From positions 62,001-126,000 of the forward strand of contig NZ_JBFNXK010000012.1 in the NCBI RefSeq assembly GCF_046054165.1: DNA of 64,000 nucleotides, written 5' to 3'. Numbering within the stretch: the first letter of the stretch is position 1; every line of letters starts with the position of its first letter. The notes beneath the pieces were generated by a model. The model was not told where the DNA came from and made no database searches. It was given only the letters and a program-made list of their open reading frames with translations. Source of the DNA: Celerinatantimonas sp046054165. Its GTDB lineage: Bacteria > Pseudomonadota > Gammaproteobacteria > Enterobacterales > Celerinatantimonadaceae. A program made the position numbers and the translations under genes. Of this stretch, positions 51,796 to 60,053 are shown in pieces.

Positions 51796-53367
51796 TTAAC
51801 TACGTGTTGGGGCACCTTTGCCAAACCAAACTTCATCGAGGCGGAAGACCGCACCACGAGGATGTAACTGGTAACCCTGTACGTAATCACGTTCGGCAGC
51901 CAGAATGTCGAAGAATGTTGGAATGACTGAAGGAATCTCATCGTGCATCAGTTGCTGTGCTGTGGCATAAAACTGAGTTCGCTTCGCAGGATCGGTGGTT
52001 TTCTGTGCGGCTTTGACGGCTGCATCAAATTGAGCGTTATTCCAGCGAGTCTCATTCCACGGAGCATCTGAGGTATAGAGCAGCGAGAAGATCGAATCGA
52101 CCGTGGGTTGCATGTTATAAAAACCGACGTAGAAATTACCTTTTTTCCAAACCTGAGACAGATAAGTCGCGTGGGCCATGGTTTCAACGTTGATATTAAA
52201 GCCGGCTGGTTTGGCCATTTCGCGCACGGCAATCGCGAGTTGGGCCCGGGTTTCCGGTTTATCGGATGCAACCAGCGTGATGTCGAGTCCGTTGGCATAA
52301 CCGGCTTGTTTTAGCAAAGATTTGGCTTGTGCTAAATCGACATGACGCTGGGCTAATTTGGCAAAATATTGGTAGGCTGCATTTACCGGCGTATCATTGC
52401 CTGCCGTTGCAAAACCTCCGGCGACAAACTGCAGCAGTGCCTCACGATCCACGGCCAGTGCCAGTGCTTTACGTACCCGAACATCATTAAATGGTTTTTG
52501 ATCACAGCCCATATTGATGTTGAGGAATTGGCCGGAAGCCACCCGCAGTGGTTTAACTCCCTGACTGTTTTGAAAACGTTGATAATCATCGGCAGAGATA
52601 GCCATCATCAGATCGATATCACCGGAAATCAGGGCTGAACCGGCGGCGGTTGAATCGGGATAAACCACGACGTCGACCCCATCCAAATGGGGACGGTTCG
52701 GATCATAAAAGTCCGGGTTTTTCTCGACACGAATCAACCGCTCGGGTTCATAGCTCACCAGTTTAAATGGGCCGGTTCCGTTGGCGTGCTGAGCCAGTGA
52801 ATCGATCCCGGCTTTGAGCTGTTGAGCCGAAACAATTTTGGCTGAAGGATAGGCCAACGCAATCGGTAAATCGGCATAGGGCTGAGAAAGTGTGATGGTG
52901 ACGGTATGTGCATCATGGGCCTGTACCGATTGGATGGGGCCGATATTTTTACGACCGGTGGCCGCGGTTTTCGGATCTAAGATCGCGTTAAGGGAGGCGG
53001 CTACATCGTTTGCATTGCAATCTGAACCATCATGGAATTTTAGATTTTTGCGTAAGTTAAAGGTCCAAATGGTGAGGTCATCATTGGCTTGCCAACTTTC
53101 AGCCAAATCTGCTTCAACTTTCATATCTGGACGTAAACGAGTCAGACCGCTGTAGAGCAGCTCTGCCACCAGATATTCGGGATTCACACGAACTTTGAGA
53201 GGATTCAGAACACTGACGGCTTGATCGACACTAATACGTAGTTTCCCGCCTTTGCGGCGAATTTCACTAGCCTGTAGCGAGTTGGACCAAGGGATGAGTG
53301 TTGCGCCAGCCAGAATAGCCATTCCCCCTAAAAATTGTCGTCGGTTGATTCCATTTGAGTCTGTCAT
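51796..53367 (-). CDS. Substrate-binding protein, SBP family 5, with a Tat-like signal
   Basis: The 523-residue binding protein has an N-terminal twin-arginine signal (NRRQFLGGMAILAGATLIP), so it is probably exported folded by Tat. The mature protein has the family 5 signatures FNLRKNLKFHDGSDCNANDV and NGTGPFKLVSYEP. It delivers cargo to the DppBC-type channel. With the three hydrolases of the same operon it suggests import of peptides or acylated amino acids. Confidence 0.9.
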   Translation of the reverse strand: MTDSNGINRRQFLGGMAILAGATLIPWSNSLQASEIRRKGGKLRISVDQAVSVLNPLKVRVNPEYLVAELLYSGLTRLRPDMKVEADLAESWQANDDLTIWTFNLRKNLKFHDGSDCNANDVAASLNAILDPKTAATGRKNIGPIQSVQAHDAHTVTITLSQPYADLPIALAYPSAKIVSAQQLKAGIDSLAQHANGTGPFKLVSYEPERLIRVEKNPDFYDPNRPHLDGVDVVVYPDSTAAGSALISGDIDLMMAISADDYQRFQNSQGVKPLRVASGQFLNINMGCDQKPFNDVRVRKALALAVDREALLQFVAGGFATAGNDTPVNAAYQYFAKLAQRHVDLAQAKSLLKQAGYANGLDITLVASDKPETRAQLAIAVREMAKPAGFNINVETMAHATYLSQVWKKGNFYVGFYNMQPTVDSIFSLLYTSDAPWNETRWNNAQFDAAVKAAQKTTDPAKRTQFYATAQQLMHDEIPSVIPTFFDILAAERDYVQGYQLHPRGAVFRLDEVWFGKGAPTRS

Positions 53368-53436
53368 TGCACCTGATCTCCATATTTATTTTTTGATGTT
53401 GTGTGTGATGATAACCGGGTCATTTGTCTTGAGTTG

Positions 53437-54720
53437 TTACTGGGGCCCCTTTTCAGGTGCAAAATCTGCACATAAATAAGCCAAGATGGATTTGGCCAAT
53501 GCCGCTAAATCGGCAATGGTGGTGTATTCATCGGCTGCATGGATGTGATTGTCCGGTCGCGCCAGGCCACCGAGCATCATCTCGCTTATGCCTGCTTGTT
53601 GCACCCAGCCCATATCTGAGCTGGTGGAGGAACCCCAACATGTAAATTGTTCGGGTGCATAACCAAAGCCAAGACTTTGCGCGGCTTGCCAACGCGGTTG
53701 ATTCGGACCGGTAGGGTCATTAACTGGAGCGAGGTGACCAATGATTTCGGTTTCATAACGACAGGCCTGACTATGACGCATGGCATCATCAATGCATTGC
53801 TTTAGTTCAGCCATCACTGCGGTAAAGGATTCTTCCGGTGCATAGCGGCGATTGATCAGAAGTTCATATTTCGCGGGGATCGTTGAGCCTTTACTCCCAC
53901 CGTGGGCGGCGGCGATGGTGAGCCGTGAGCGCAGCGGTTCACCTTTGAAGTGGGGCGGGGCTGGCATGGCCGAAATACGCTGTTCCACCTCGTGCTTGAG
54001 CGAATACAGTGCATTCATCACGGGCAGTGCTTGCTCAATGGCGTTGACGGCCCCCAGTGGTTCGCCCGAGTGTGTTGAGTGGCCGAAAATACGAATAATC
54101 AGGTCAATACTACCAAAACAGCCGCCCCAAATCCGAGGTAGCGCACCCCCGTTAAAATTGAGAATATGACCCTTTAGATACCCTTGCTCGGCCAGATAAC
54201 GAATACCGGGATACAGACCCCCTTCTTCATCGGTGCACAGCAATAGAGAGGGTGAAAACTGAAGTGGCAAATTAAAGGTCTGGATAGCACGAAGTGCGGC
54301 AAGTGCGGCAACAATCGTACCTTTCATATCCGCACTGCCGCGGCCATAGAGTCGCCCATCCTGCTCCGTGAGAGTTAAAGGGGGAACGCTCCAACCATCA
54401 CCAGGGGGGACGGTATCGACATGAAAATAGAGATGGCAGGGGGGGAGATTAGAGGCCATGCCATCGGCGATAACATTAACTCGAGCCCCTGCCAGTGGGG
54501 TATCGCTGGTTTGCCATAGTTGGTCTGGAACGTGGATGCGTTGGGTATGAAAGCCTAAGGTATGGAGTTGGGGTTCAATGAGATCGGCAAATGCCGGGTA
54601 GCCGTCACCCGGAGGGAAACAGGTATCGAGTTCAAGCATTTGTTGAAGATCATGGATCATTTGTTGCTGATCCTGTTCGATGTAATATAGAGCTTGTTTA
54701 AATGGGGACGGCTCCGACAT
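53437..54720 (-). CDS. M20-family peptidase/deacylase (ArgE/DapE type)
   Basis: The 427-residue protein is a second M20 hydrolase in the operon, with YFHVDTVPPG (first metal ligands), GRGSADMKG and DEEGGLYPG, all typical of ArgE/DapE-type zinc enzymes. The ATG at 54720 is preferred; the in-frame TTG at 54726 lacks a good site. It is the first gene of the minus-strand operon and faces the divergent GntR gene. The two M20 proteins are not close copies of each other. Confidence 0.88.
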   Translation of the reverse strand: MSEPSPFKQALYYIEQDQQQMIHDLQQMLELDTCFPPGDGYPAFADLIEPQLHTLGFHTQRIHVPDQLWQTSDTPLAGARVNVIADGMASNLPPCHLYFHVDTVPPGDGWSVPPLTLTEQDGRLYGRGSADMKGTIVAALAALRAIQTFNLPLQFSPSLLLCTDEEGGLYPGIRYLAEQGYLKGHILNFNGGALPRIWGGCFGSIDLIIRIFGHSTHSGEPLGAVNAIEQALPVMNALYSLKHEVEQRISAMPAPPHFKGEPLRSRLTIAAAHGGSKGSTIPAKYELLINRRYAPEESFTAVMAELKQCIDDAMRHSQACRYETEIIGHLAPVNDPTGPNQPRWQAAQSLGFGYAPEQFTCWGSSTSSDMGWVQQAGISEMMLGGLARPDNHIHAADEYTTIADLAALAKSILAYLCADFAPEKGPQ

Positions 54721-54797
54721 GATCAAAAGTCCATTTTTTATTTCTATATAGATTATATATAATAAATTAAAGGCGACGATGTCAATAAGGATGATGG
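54721..54797. promoter_or_regulatory. Divergent promoter/operator region of the peptide operon and gntR
   Basis: The 77-base gap holds both promoters. An AT-rich near-palindrome (CTATATAGATTATATATAA, about 54744-54762) is a plausible GntR operator. No more can be read from the sequence. Confidence 0.45.
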
Positions 54798-55598
54798 ATG
54801 GAAAAACACACAGATCAGGAGCAAATATCAGCCGATGCGGGCTCCAAAGCGGATATGAGCGATTTCCCGAATCTTCGCGATGAAGAAGGTGCCCCGCTTT
54901 ACGAGGTGGTTAAACGCTATATTTGGCAAGCGATTGTAATGGGGAAATGGCCAACGGGTACGGTGTTACCTGCGGAGAATGAGCTGGCGATTCATTTTGG
55001 TGTCTCGGTGGGAACCATCCGTAAATCATTGACCGCTTTAACCAGTGAAGGTGTGCTGATGCGTCGGCGTAAAACCGGCACGGTGGTGACCGGTTGGGCC
55101 CCACTGCATAATTTGCGCTATTTCTTTCAGTATTTCCGTCTGCACGACAAAGAGGGGGAACTAGTCCATTCGAAAACCCATTTATTGGATTATCAACGGG
55201 GTGAGGCGAATGAAGATGAAGCTACAAAATTGCAGTTGGGCGACAATCGTGAAGTGATCCGTCTGCATCGGTTACGCGAAGTTTCGGGGATTAAAGCGAT
55301 GCATGAGTGGATGGTTTTACCCGCAGCACGGCTCCAGCACTTTCCCGAAGCATCGCAATTGCCGGAGTTGCTCTATCAGTATCTTTTAAAAGATCATGGA
55401 TTGCGAGTGGCCGCCGTTCGCGAAACGGTCTCGGCGCAGCTGGCAAATGAGGAAGATTGTCAGTTGTTGGAGTTACAGGCCCCGCATGCGGTGATGGTGA
55501 TTGATGAAATCTCATTTGATCAGACGGCCGTTCCCATCGTATTGGCTCACCATCGAGCGAGTACCGATTATTTTTCTTATATCAATGAGATCCGCTAA
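54798..55598 (+). CDS. GntR-family regulator with UTRA domain
   Basis: The 266-residue protein has a GntR winged helix-turn-helix (about 30-100, PAENELAIHFGVSVGTIRKSL) and a C-terminal UTRA ligand-binding domain (about 115-260, ending YFSYINEI), as in the HutC subfamily. It is divergent from the peptide import and hydrolase operon and most likely represses it until its substrate is present. The first 30 residues are extra and polar. Confidence 0.9.
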   Translation: MEKHTDQEQISADAGSKADMSDFPNLRDEEGAPLYEVVKRYIWQAIVMGKWPTGTVLPAENELAIHFGVSVGTIRKSLTALTSEGVLMRRRKTGTVVTGWAPLHNLRYFFQYFRLHDKEGELVHSKTHLLDYQRGEANEDEATKLQLGDNREVIRLHRLREVSGIKAMHEWMVLPAARLQHFPEASQLPELLYQYLLKDHGLRVAAVRETVSAQLANEEDCQLLELQAPHAVMVIDEISFDQTAVPIVLAHHRASTDYFSYINEIR

Positions 55599-55605
55599 TT
55601 GAAAA

Positions 55606-55633
55606 GGTATTTGGGGAATAATCCCCAAATACC
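55606..55633 (-). terminator. Terminator between gntR and the DUF2202 gene
   Basis: A perfect 12-bp stem (GGTATTTGGGGA / TCCCCAAATACC) with a 4-base loop lies between convergent genes. The T tract (TTTTC) is on the minus-strand side, but it may stop both. Confidence 0.8.
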
Positions 55634-55651
55634 GTCCATTTGATGGGAATT

Positions 55652-56161
55652 TTAATTGGTGCGATTCAGACCTCGTTTAAAGGCTGAAAGATGTTTCTCT
55701 GAAGCATTCATCAGTGCTTTAAATACCGATTGTACATCCGTATTCCCTTTTTGATTGAGCAACGGATTCTCTAAAAAGGCTTGGTACATCGCGATATTGT
55801 CGATTTCGGCCTGTACCCCAGTTTGCATCGCGGCCTTAAGGGATTGAGGCAGGATGACATGTTCGGTCGCTGTGTCGGCTGGGAGCGTCAGGCCGCGCTG
55901 AGTAAAGATCTGAGAGAGTCGTTTAATATGCTGATTTTCAGCATTAATAATGTTGGAAAAAGGTTTGATATTGCCATACTTTTGCAAAATGAGCCGATAT
56001 TCCGCGCGGGCTAAGTATTCATCTTGAATCGCATAGGTCAGCATCTGCTCGATGTTGGGTGATGAATTTAGCTTGGCCGCAGCGGCACCAAATTCTGTAG
56101 CCTGACCAGGATGAATCAAGGTCAAGAGTGTCAACATTAGAGTGAAATAGAACCGTTTCAT
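55652..56161 (-). CDS. DUF2202 ferritin-like periplasmic protein
   Basis: The 169-residue protein has a signal peptide ending PGQA-T and a ferritin-like four-helix domain of the DUF2202 type: LTYAIQDEYLARAEYRLIL and INAENQHIKRLSQIF give two E-x-x-x-(Y/H) metal-binding helices, and MQTGVQAEIDNIAMYQAFL and ASEKHLSAF supply the other two. Such proteins may bind di-iron. It is alone between gntR and the arsenic operon. The function is not known. Confidence 0.85.
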   Translation of the reverse strand: MKRFYFTLMLTLLTLIHPGQATEFGAAAAKLNSSPNIEQMLTYAIQDEYLARAEYRLILQKYGNIKPFSNIINAENQHIKRLSQIFTQRGLTLPADTATEHVILPQSLKAAMQTGVQAEIDNIAMYQAFLENPLLNQKGNTDVQSVFKALMNASEKHLSAFKRGLNRTN

Positions 56162-56261
56162 GAGGTCACCTCAGCTATTTTTTTATAGCATAGTCCAAAA
56201 ATAAACGGTTTAATAAATTTATCAGCAATGAACATGATAACGGTGTGAGCCCGCGTAGGAA

Positions 56262-56287
56262 CTACGCCACAAGCGGCTGTGGCGTAG
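56262..56287. repeat. Perfect 10-bp inverted repeat downstream of acr3
   Basis: The arms CTACGCCACA and TGTGGCGTAG flank a 6-base loop. It lies between the DUF2202 gene and the end of acr3. No T tract follows on the minus strand, so it is either an atypical terminator or a REP-like hairpin. Confidence 0.7.
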
Positions 56288-56310
56288 CAGAGATGTCCTG
56301 TTCACTTAAC

Positions 56311-57309
56311 TCATGATGCGTTACGGCGATTCAGTAAATATACCAGCGACAGCATCACCGGAACTTCAACTAAAACCCCGACTACAGTGGCTAATGCCGC
56401 TCCCGAGTGCAGCCCAAATAACGAAATGGCGACGGCGACCGCCAATTCAAAAAAGTTAGATGTGCCGATCATGCAGGCAGGGGCCGCAATCTCATGAGGG
56501 AGTTTTAAACGCTTAGCCGCATAGTCACTTATGGCAAAGATGCCGTAGGTTTGCAGTAATAATGGAATGGCGATCATCAAAATAATTAAAGGTTTCGCTG
56601 TAATGGTTGGGGCTTGCAACGCAAACAGTAAAATGACTGTCAGTAACAGACCAATGATTGACCACGGTTTGAGTTTTAGGACCAGTGCCGAAAGTTTTTC
56701 AGGGCTTAAACGGCGGCGGGTGATATAACCCGTTAACAGTGGGAGAACCACGTATAGGAGCACTGAGATCAGTAGCGTATCCCAAGGGACCTCAATTTGA
56801 CTTATGCCGAGTAAAAAGGCCGTAATGGGTGCAAAAGCAAACACCATGATGAGATCGTTAATTGCCACTTGTACCAAGGTATAGTTGGGATCTCCTTTAG
56901 TCAGTTGGCTCCAGACAAAGACCATCGCTGTACAAGGGGCAGCCCCAAGCAAAATCATGCCGGCGATATAATCGCTGGCGGTATCCGAGCTGACCCACGG
57001 CGAGAAAATCCCTCTGAAAAAGAGCCAACCGAGTAGGGCCATCGTAAAAGGCTTGATCAGCCAGTTGACGACTAAAGTCAGTAATAGTCCTTTGGGACGA
57101 CGTCCGACATGGCGAATGGCTCTAAAGTCAATTTGGATCATCATCGGATAGATCATCAACCAAATTAAAACGGCGACCACCAGATTGACATGTGCATATT
57201 CACAGGCAGCCACTTGAGCAAATAGCTCTGGTATCAGGTTTCCTAGCAGCACACCCGCTATGATCGCGAATGCCACCCATACGGACAGGTATTTTTCAAA
57301 GCGTCCCAT
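56311..57309 (-). CDS. acr3: Arsenite efflux permease, ACR3 type
   Basis: The 332-residue protein has ten likely membrane helices and the ACR3 features: ILLGAAPCTAMVFVWSQL with the essential Cys, IQIDFRAIRHVGRRPKGL, and the C-terminal CMIGTSNFFELAVAVAI. It exports arsenite produced by ArsC. The ATG at 57309 has AGGAG before it; the in-frame codon at 57312 is TTG. It follows arsC by 15 bases. Confidence 0.93.
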   Translation of the reverse strand: MGRFEKYLSVWVAFAIIAGVLLGNLIPELFAQVAACEYAHVNLVVAVLIWLMIYPMMIQIDFRAIRHVGRRPKGLLLTLVVNWLIKPFTMALLGWLFFRGIFSPWVSSDTASDYIAGMILLGAAPCTAMVFVWSQLTKGDPNYTLVQVAINDLIMVFAFAPITAFLLGISQIEVPWDTLLISVLLYVVLPLLTGYITRRRLSPEKLSALVLKLKPWSIIGLLLTVILLFALQAPTITAKPLIILMIAIPLLLQTYGIFAISDYAAKRLKLPHEIAAPACMIGTSNFFELAVAVAISLFGLHSGAALATVVGVLVEVPVMLSLVYLLNRRNAS

Positions 57310-57324
57310 CAATTGGCTCCTGAA

Positions 57325-57801
57325 TTAATTGGTTCTGACGATTGCACCGAGCGCAGTAAAGGCGGAGGGGCGCTGCTGCGGTGGAAGTTTGGCAATCGTT
57401 TTAAGCTCATCCACTCGTGATGCAATGACCGCAATGGTCTTTCTAAATGCCTCGGCCAGTTGCGATTCGGTGCCGGTCAGTTTGGATGGATCTTGCAGCT
57501 CCCAATGGACCACCAACGCATTGCCAAACCAGACCGGGCAAGCTTCTTTAGCTGCGGAATCACAGACGGTAATCACAACATCGGGGTGAAAATCAGCAAA
57601 ATCATCCCAAGACTGGCTACGTAAATGATCGGTGTTAATCCCGGCTTCATTTAAATATCGAATCGATAGCGGATGCACTTCTCCGGCTGGCTGACTCCCG
57701 GCACTTCGGGCCTCAAGAATCTCACCGGCTAATTGACGGGTGATTGCTTCGGAGAGAATACTCCGGCAACGGTTATGGGTGCAGATATACAGTATTTTCA
57801 T
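57325..57801 (-). CDS. arsC: Arsenate reductase, low-molecular-weight phosphatase fold
   Basis: The 158-residue protein has the N-terminal P-loop CTHNRCRS (C-x5-R) of the LMW-PTP-type ArsC, and CDSAAKEACPVW, which supplies the second and third redox Cys. It reduces arsenate to arsenite using thioredoxin or a similar partner. It overlaps arsR by four bases. Its C-terminal 20 residues are longer than in the minimal enzyme. Confidence 0.9.
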   Translation of the reverse strand: MKILYICTHNRCRSILSEAITRQLAGEILEARSAGSQPAGEVHPLSIRYLNEAGINTDHLRSQSWDDFADFHPDVVITVCDSAAKEACPVWFGNALVVHWELQDPSKLTGTESQLAEAFRKTIAVIASRVDELKTIAKLPPQQRPSAFTALGAIVRTN

Positions 57802-58139
57802 GATCGGGTCTCACAGCGAGCTGGGCCACAGGCCGCTAATCGTTGATGGCAGTGTTGTAAATAATCCGGGTGCAGTTGTGCGGTCTTATGTAATAGTTCC
57901 GCGATCCATTCTGGAAGTTGCGGATGCAAACGGTAGTGGATCCATTTGCCGCGCCGTTCATCACTGACCAAATTGAGCTCCCGCAACATTGCCAGATGAC
58001 GTGAGACTTTGGGCTGGCTTAATGCTAGCGCTGTTTGTAGTTCACAGACACACAAAGAGCCATGTTCGCTGAGTAATAGCAGAGACTTGAGGCGGGTGTC
58101 ATCGGCGAGTAATTTAAACAGATCGACAGGTGATTGCAT
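57798..58139 (-). CDS. arsR: ArsR-family arsenic-responsive repressor
   Basis: The 113-residue protein is an ArsR/SmtB winged helix regulator with the metal-binding motif SLCVCEL in the recognition region, followed by LSQPKVSRHLAMLRELNLV, the DNA-binding helix. It represses its own operon until arsenite binds. It is the first gene of arsR-arsC-acr3, which has four- and fifteen-base junctions. Confidence 0.92.
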   Translation of the reverse strand: MQSPVDLFKLLADDTRLKSLLLLSEHGSLCVCELQTALALSQPKVSRHLAMLRELNLVSDERRGKWIHYRLHPQLPEWIAELLHKTAQLHPDYLQHCHQRLAACGPARCETRS

Positions 58140-58168
58140 CGGGACTCCTTATATATGGATAATCATAT

Positions 58169-58184
58169 ATATGAAATTTCATAT
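58169..58184. promoter_or_regulatory. Probable ArsR operator
   Basis: ATATGAAATTTCATAT is a perfect 16-bp palindrome about 30 bases upstream of arsR. Another imperfect repeat (ATATATGGATAATCATATAT) lies beside it at 58151-58170. Confidence 0.6.
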
Positions 58185-58225
58185 GTAAAGTGAATTTTGG
58201 ATGACCTCGAGAGAGGGGATGAGGA

Positions 58226-59479
58226 TCAAATAGAACTTGATGGGGTTGATGAAACAGTTTTCATACGCCGTTCGTGGGTCAAATAGATGATGGCGATGGC
58301 GGCCGAGACGGCACCGGACAATGCGCCGATAGCGAGCCCCCAGCGGGCCCCAAATTGGTTGATGATCCAGCCGACAATCGGTGCGCCAATGGGGGTCCCC
58401 CCCATCAAGATAGCCATACGAATAGCGATGACTCGTCCGCGCATCAGTGGATCGGTCGAGAGTTGGACCAGACTGTTATTGGTGTTGTTAAAAATGAGCG
58501 TAGAGATCCCGATCACAACCAAGATGACGGCAAAAAATAGATAGTTGGGGGAAAAGGCGGCGATACTGCAACCTAAGGCAAAAATAACGGAGCCGAATAA
58601 TAAGGTATGCATTTTGGGCTGAGTTTGCATGGCCGAAATCAGTGAGCCGATGAGGGTGCCAATCGCCAGACAGGAGGAAAGGAGCCCGTAACCTTTCGCA
58701 TCGGTATGAAAGACGGAAGCCGCCATCGTTGAAATAAAAATTGGAAAATTCAGGCCGAAGGTTCCGATGACAAAGGCCATTAGCAAAATTGCGCGAAGAT
58801 CTGGTCGTTTCCAGACATAAATAAAACCCGCAGTAAAACTTCCTTTGCTTCGCACTGGATGAATATCGCGTTCGAAAAATTGGTCGGGACGCAGTTTGAA
58901 TAAAACCCATAAAATGGCCCCATAAGAGAGGCCATTGAGAACGAATGCCCAGCCGGTGCCAATTGCAGCGATCAGTAGCCCGGCGATTGCAGGGCCAATC
59001 ATGCGGGCGGCATTAAATGAGGTCGAGTTTAGAGCAACGGCATTGGCTAAATCGCCGCTTGGGACTAAGTTGCTGACAAAGTTTTGACGAAGGGGAGCAT
59101 CCAGTGCTGAGGCACAGCCAAACAAGAAAGCGATTAGATAAACCTGCCATAGGGTGATGATCCCGGATATGGTCATCACACCCAATAATAGCGAGAATAT
59201 GCCCATCAATGATTGGGTGATCCGCATAAATTTGCGTTTATCCACGTAGTCAGCCACAAATCCGGTGACGGGTAACAACAAAAGTTGTGGCCCAAATTGG
59301 CAAGCCATGACAATCCCTACCGCGGAAGCATTATGTTCGGTCAGTTGGGTTAGAACTAACCAGTCTTGAGCGGTTCGCTGCATCCAAGTTCCGACATTGG
59401 AGACCAAACAGCCTAAGGCCCACAGTCGATAGTTATAACTTCTAAAGGAACGAACCAGATTTGTTAAAGGATTTCTCAT
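58226..59479 (-). CDS. MFS transporter (drug/siderophore efflux type)
   Basis: The 417-residue protein has about 12 membrane helices and resembles the EntS/YfmO-like MFS-3 subgroup, with VGTWMQRTAQDWLVLTQLT at the N terminus and FVADYVDKRKFMRI (the motif A-like loop between helices 2 and 3). The substrate is unknown. It lies 87 bases upstream of arsR but is on the same strand and transcribed toward arsR, so it is not part of the divergent promoter; read-through is possible. Confidence 0.85.
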   Translation of the reverse strand: MRNPLTNLVRSFRSYNYRLWALGCLVSNVGTWMQRTAQDWLVLTQLTEHNASAVGIVMACQFGPQLLLLPVTGFVADYVDKRKFMRITQSLMGIFSLLLGVMTISGIITLWQVYLIAFLFGCASALDAPLRQNFVSNLVPSGDLANAVALNSTSFNAARMIGPAIAGLLIAAIGTGWAFVLNGLSYGAILWVLFKLRPDQFFERDIHPVRSKGSFTAGFIYVWKRPDLRAILLMAFVIGTFGLNFPIFISTMAASVFHTDAKGYGLLSSCLAIGTLIGSLISAMQTQPKMHTLLFGSVIFALGCSIAAFSPNYLFFAVILVVIGISTLIFNNTNNSLVQLSTDPLMRGRVIAIRMAILMGGTPIGAPIVGWIINQFGARWGLAIGALSGAVSAAIAIIYLTHERRMKTVSSTPSSSI

Positions 59480-59703
59480 GTGGCCTTAAAATGATTGAGC
59501 AGCCTCTAGCGACAGTAATTTACTCGTATTTGTATGTATCTAACACAATTTTATTGGTTTTGTGCCGTTATATTACGAAATCATGAACCGGTTAGACGGT
59601 GATTTATCGAAATGGAAAAGCCGAGAGTTGTCCCTCGGGCTTCTTTCAAGCTATCCTGAACGGTACGCTCCTGTTCACTTTACGCATTTTAGCTTTACAG
59701 GCC

Positions 59704-59900
59704 CTAGCGTCCGCCGAGTATACGGCCAATTCCTCCTAAAACGGAGCCCTCGCCTTTATCATCACCGCCATGCGCGGGAGCACTGGCTATCAGTCGATCG
59801 GCCAAACGGGAGGCTTTGCAACCAAACGGTTCCATGTCCCTGTAAGGTCGCCAAAAACAGACCATCGCTCTTGTGGATCGAGTTCAACTTCGACCAGCGC
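59704..59900 (-). pseudogene. AIM24/TIGR00266-family C-terminal fragment, frameshifted
   Basis: On the minus strand one frame encodes DGLFLATLQGHGTVWLQSLPF, then a second frame encodes RLADRLIASAPAHGGDD and GSVLGGIGRILGGR before a stop at 59704. These two pieces are adjacent in the AIM24-family C terminus (GPGTVWLQSLPFSRLA to SVLGGIG). The break suggests a small deletion that shifted the frame. The N-terminal two thirds are not present, so this is a pseudogene fragment. The 136-residue ORF on the opposite strand (59562-59972) is a shadow. Confidence 0.7.
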
Positions 59901-60000
59901 CTATATTTCATAATCAACTTGATGGGCAGCGTTTGCTCCTGTCGGGAAAGATTTGATTATAGGGGAAAATGATGGCGGTTAAATGTGCGAAGCGATGCAA

Positions 60001-60026
60001 AAACCGGCGAATCAAGATCCACCGGT
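60001..60026 (-). terminator. Terminator of the enoate-reductase-type gene
   Basis: On the minus strand the arms AACCGG and CCGGTT flank a 14-base loop and are followed by TTTTTGC, about 30 bases past the stop codon. Confidence 0.7.
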
Positions 60027-60053
60027 TATGATTAAAGACGTGATTTAGGAAGA

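Noticed and set aside
59562..59972. A 136-codon plus-strand ORF
   Set aside because: The minus strand of the same DNA encodes clear AIM24-family pieces, so this is an antisense shadow.
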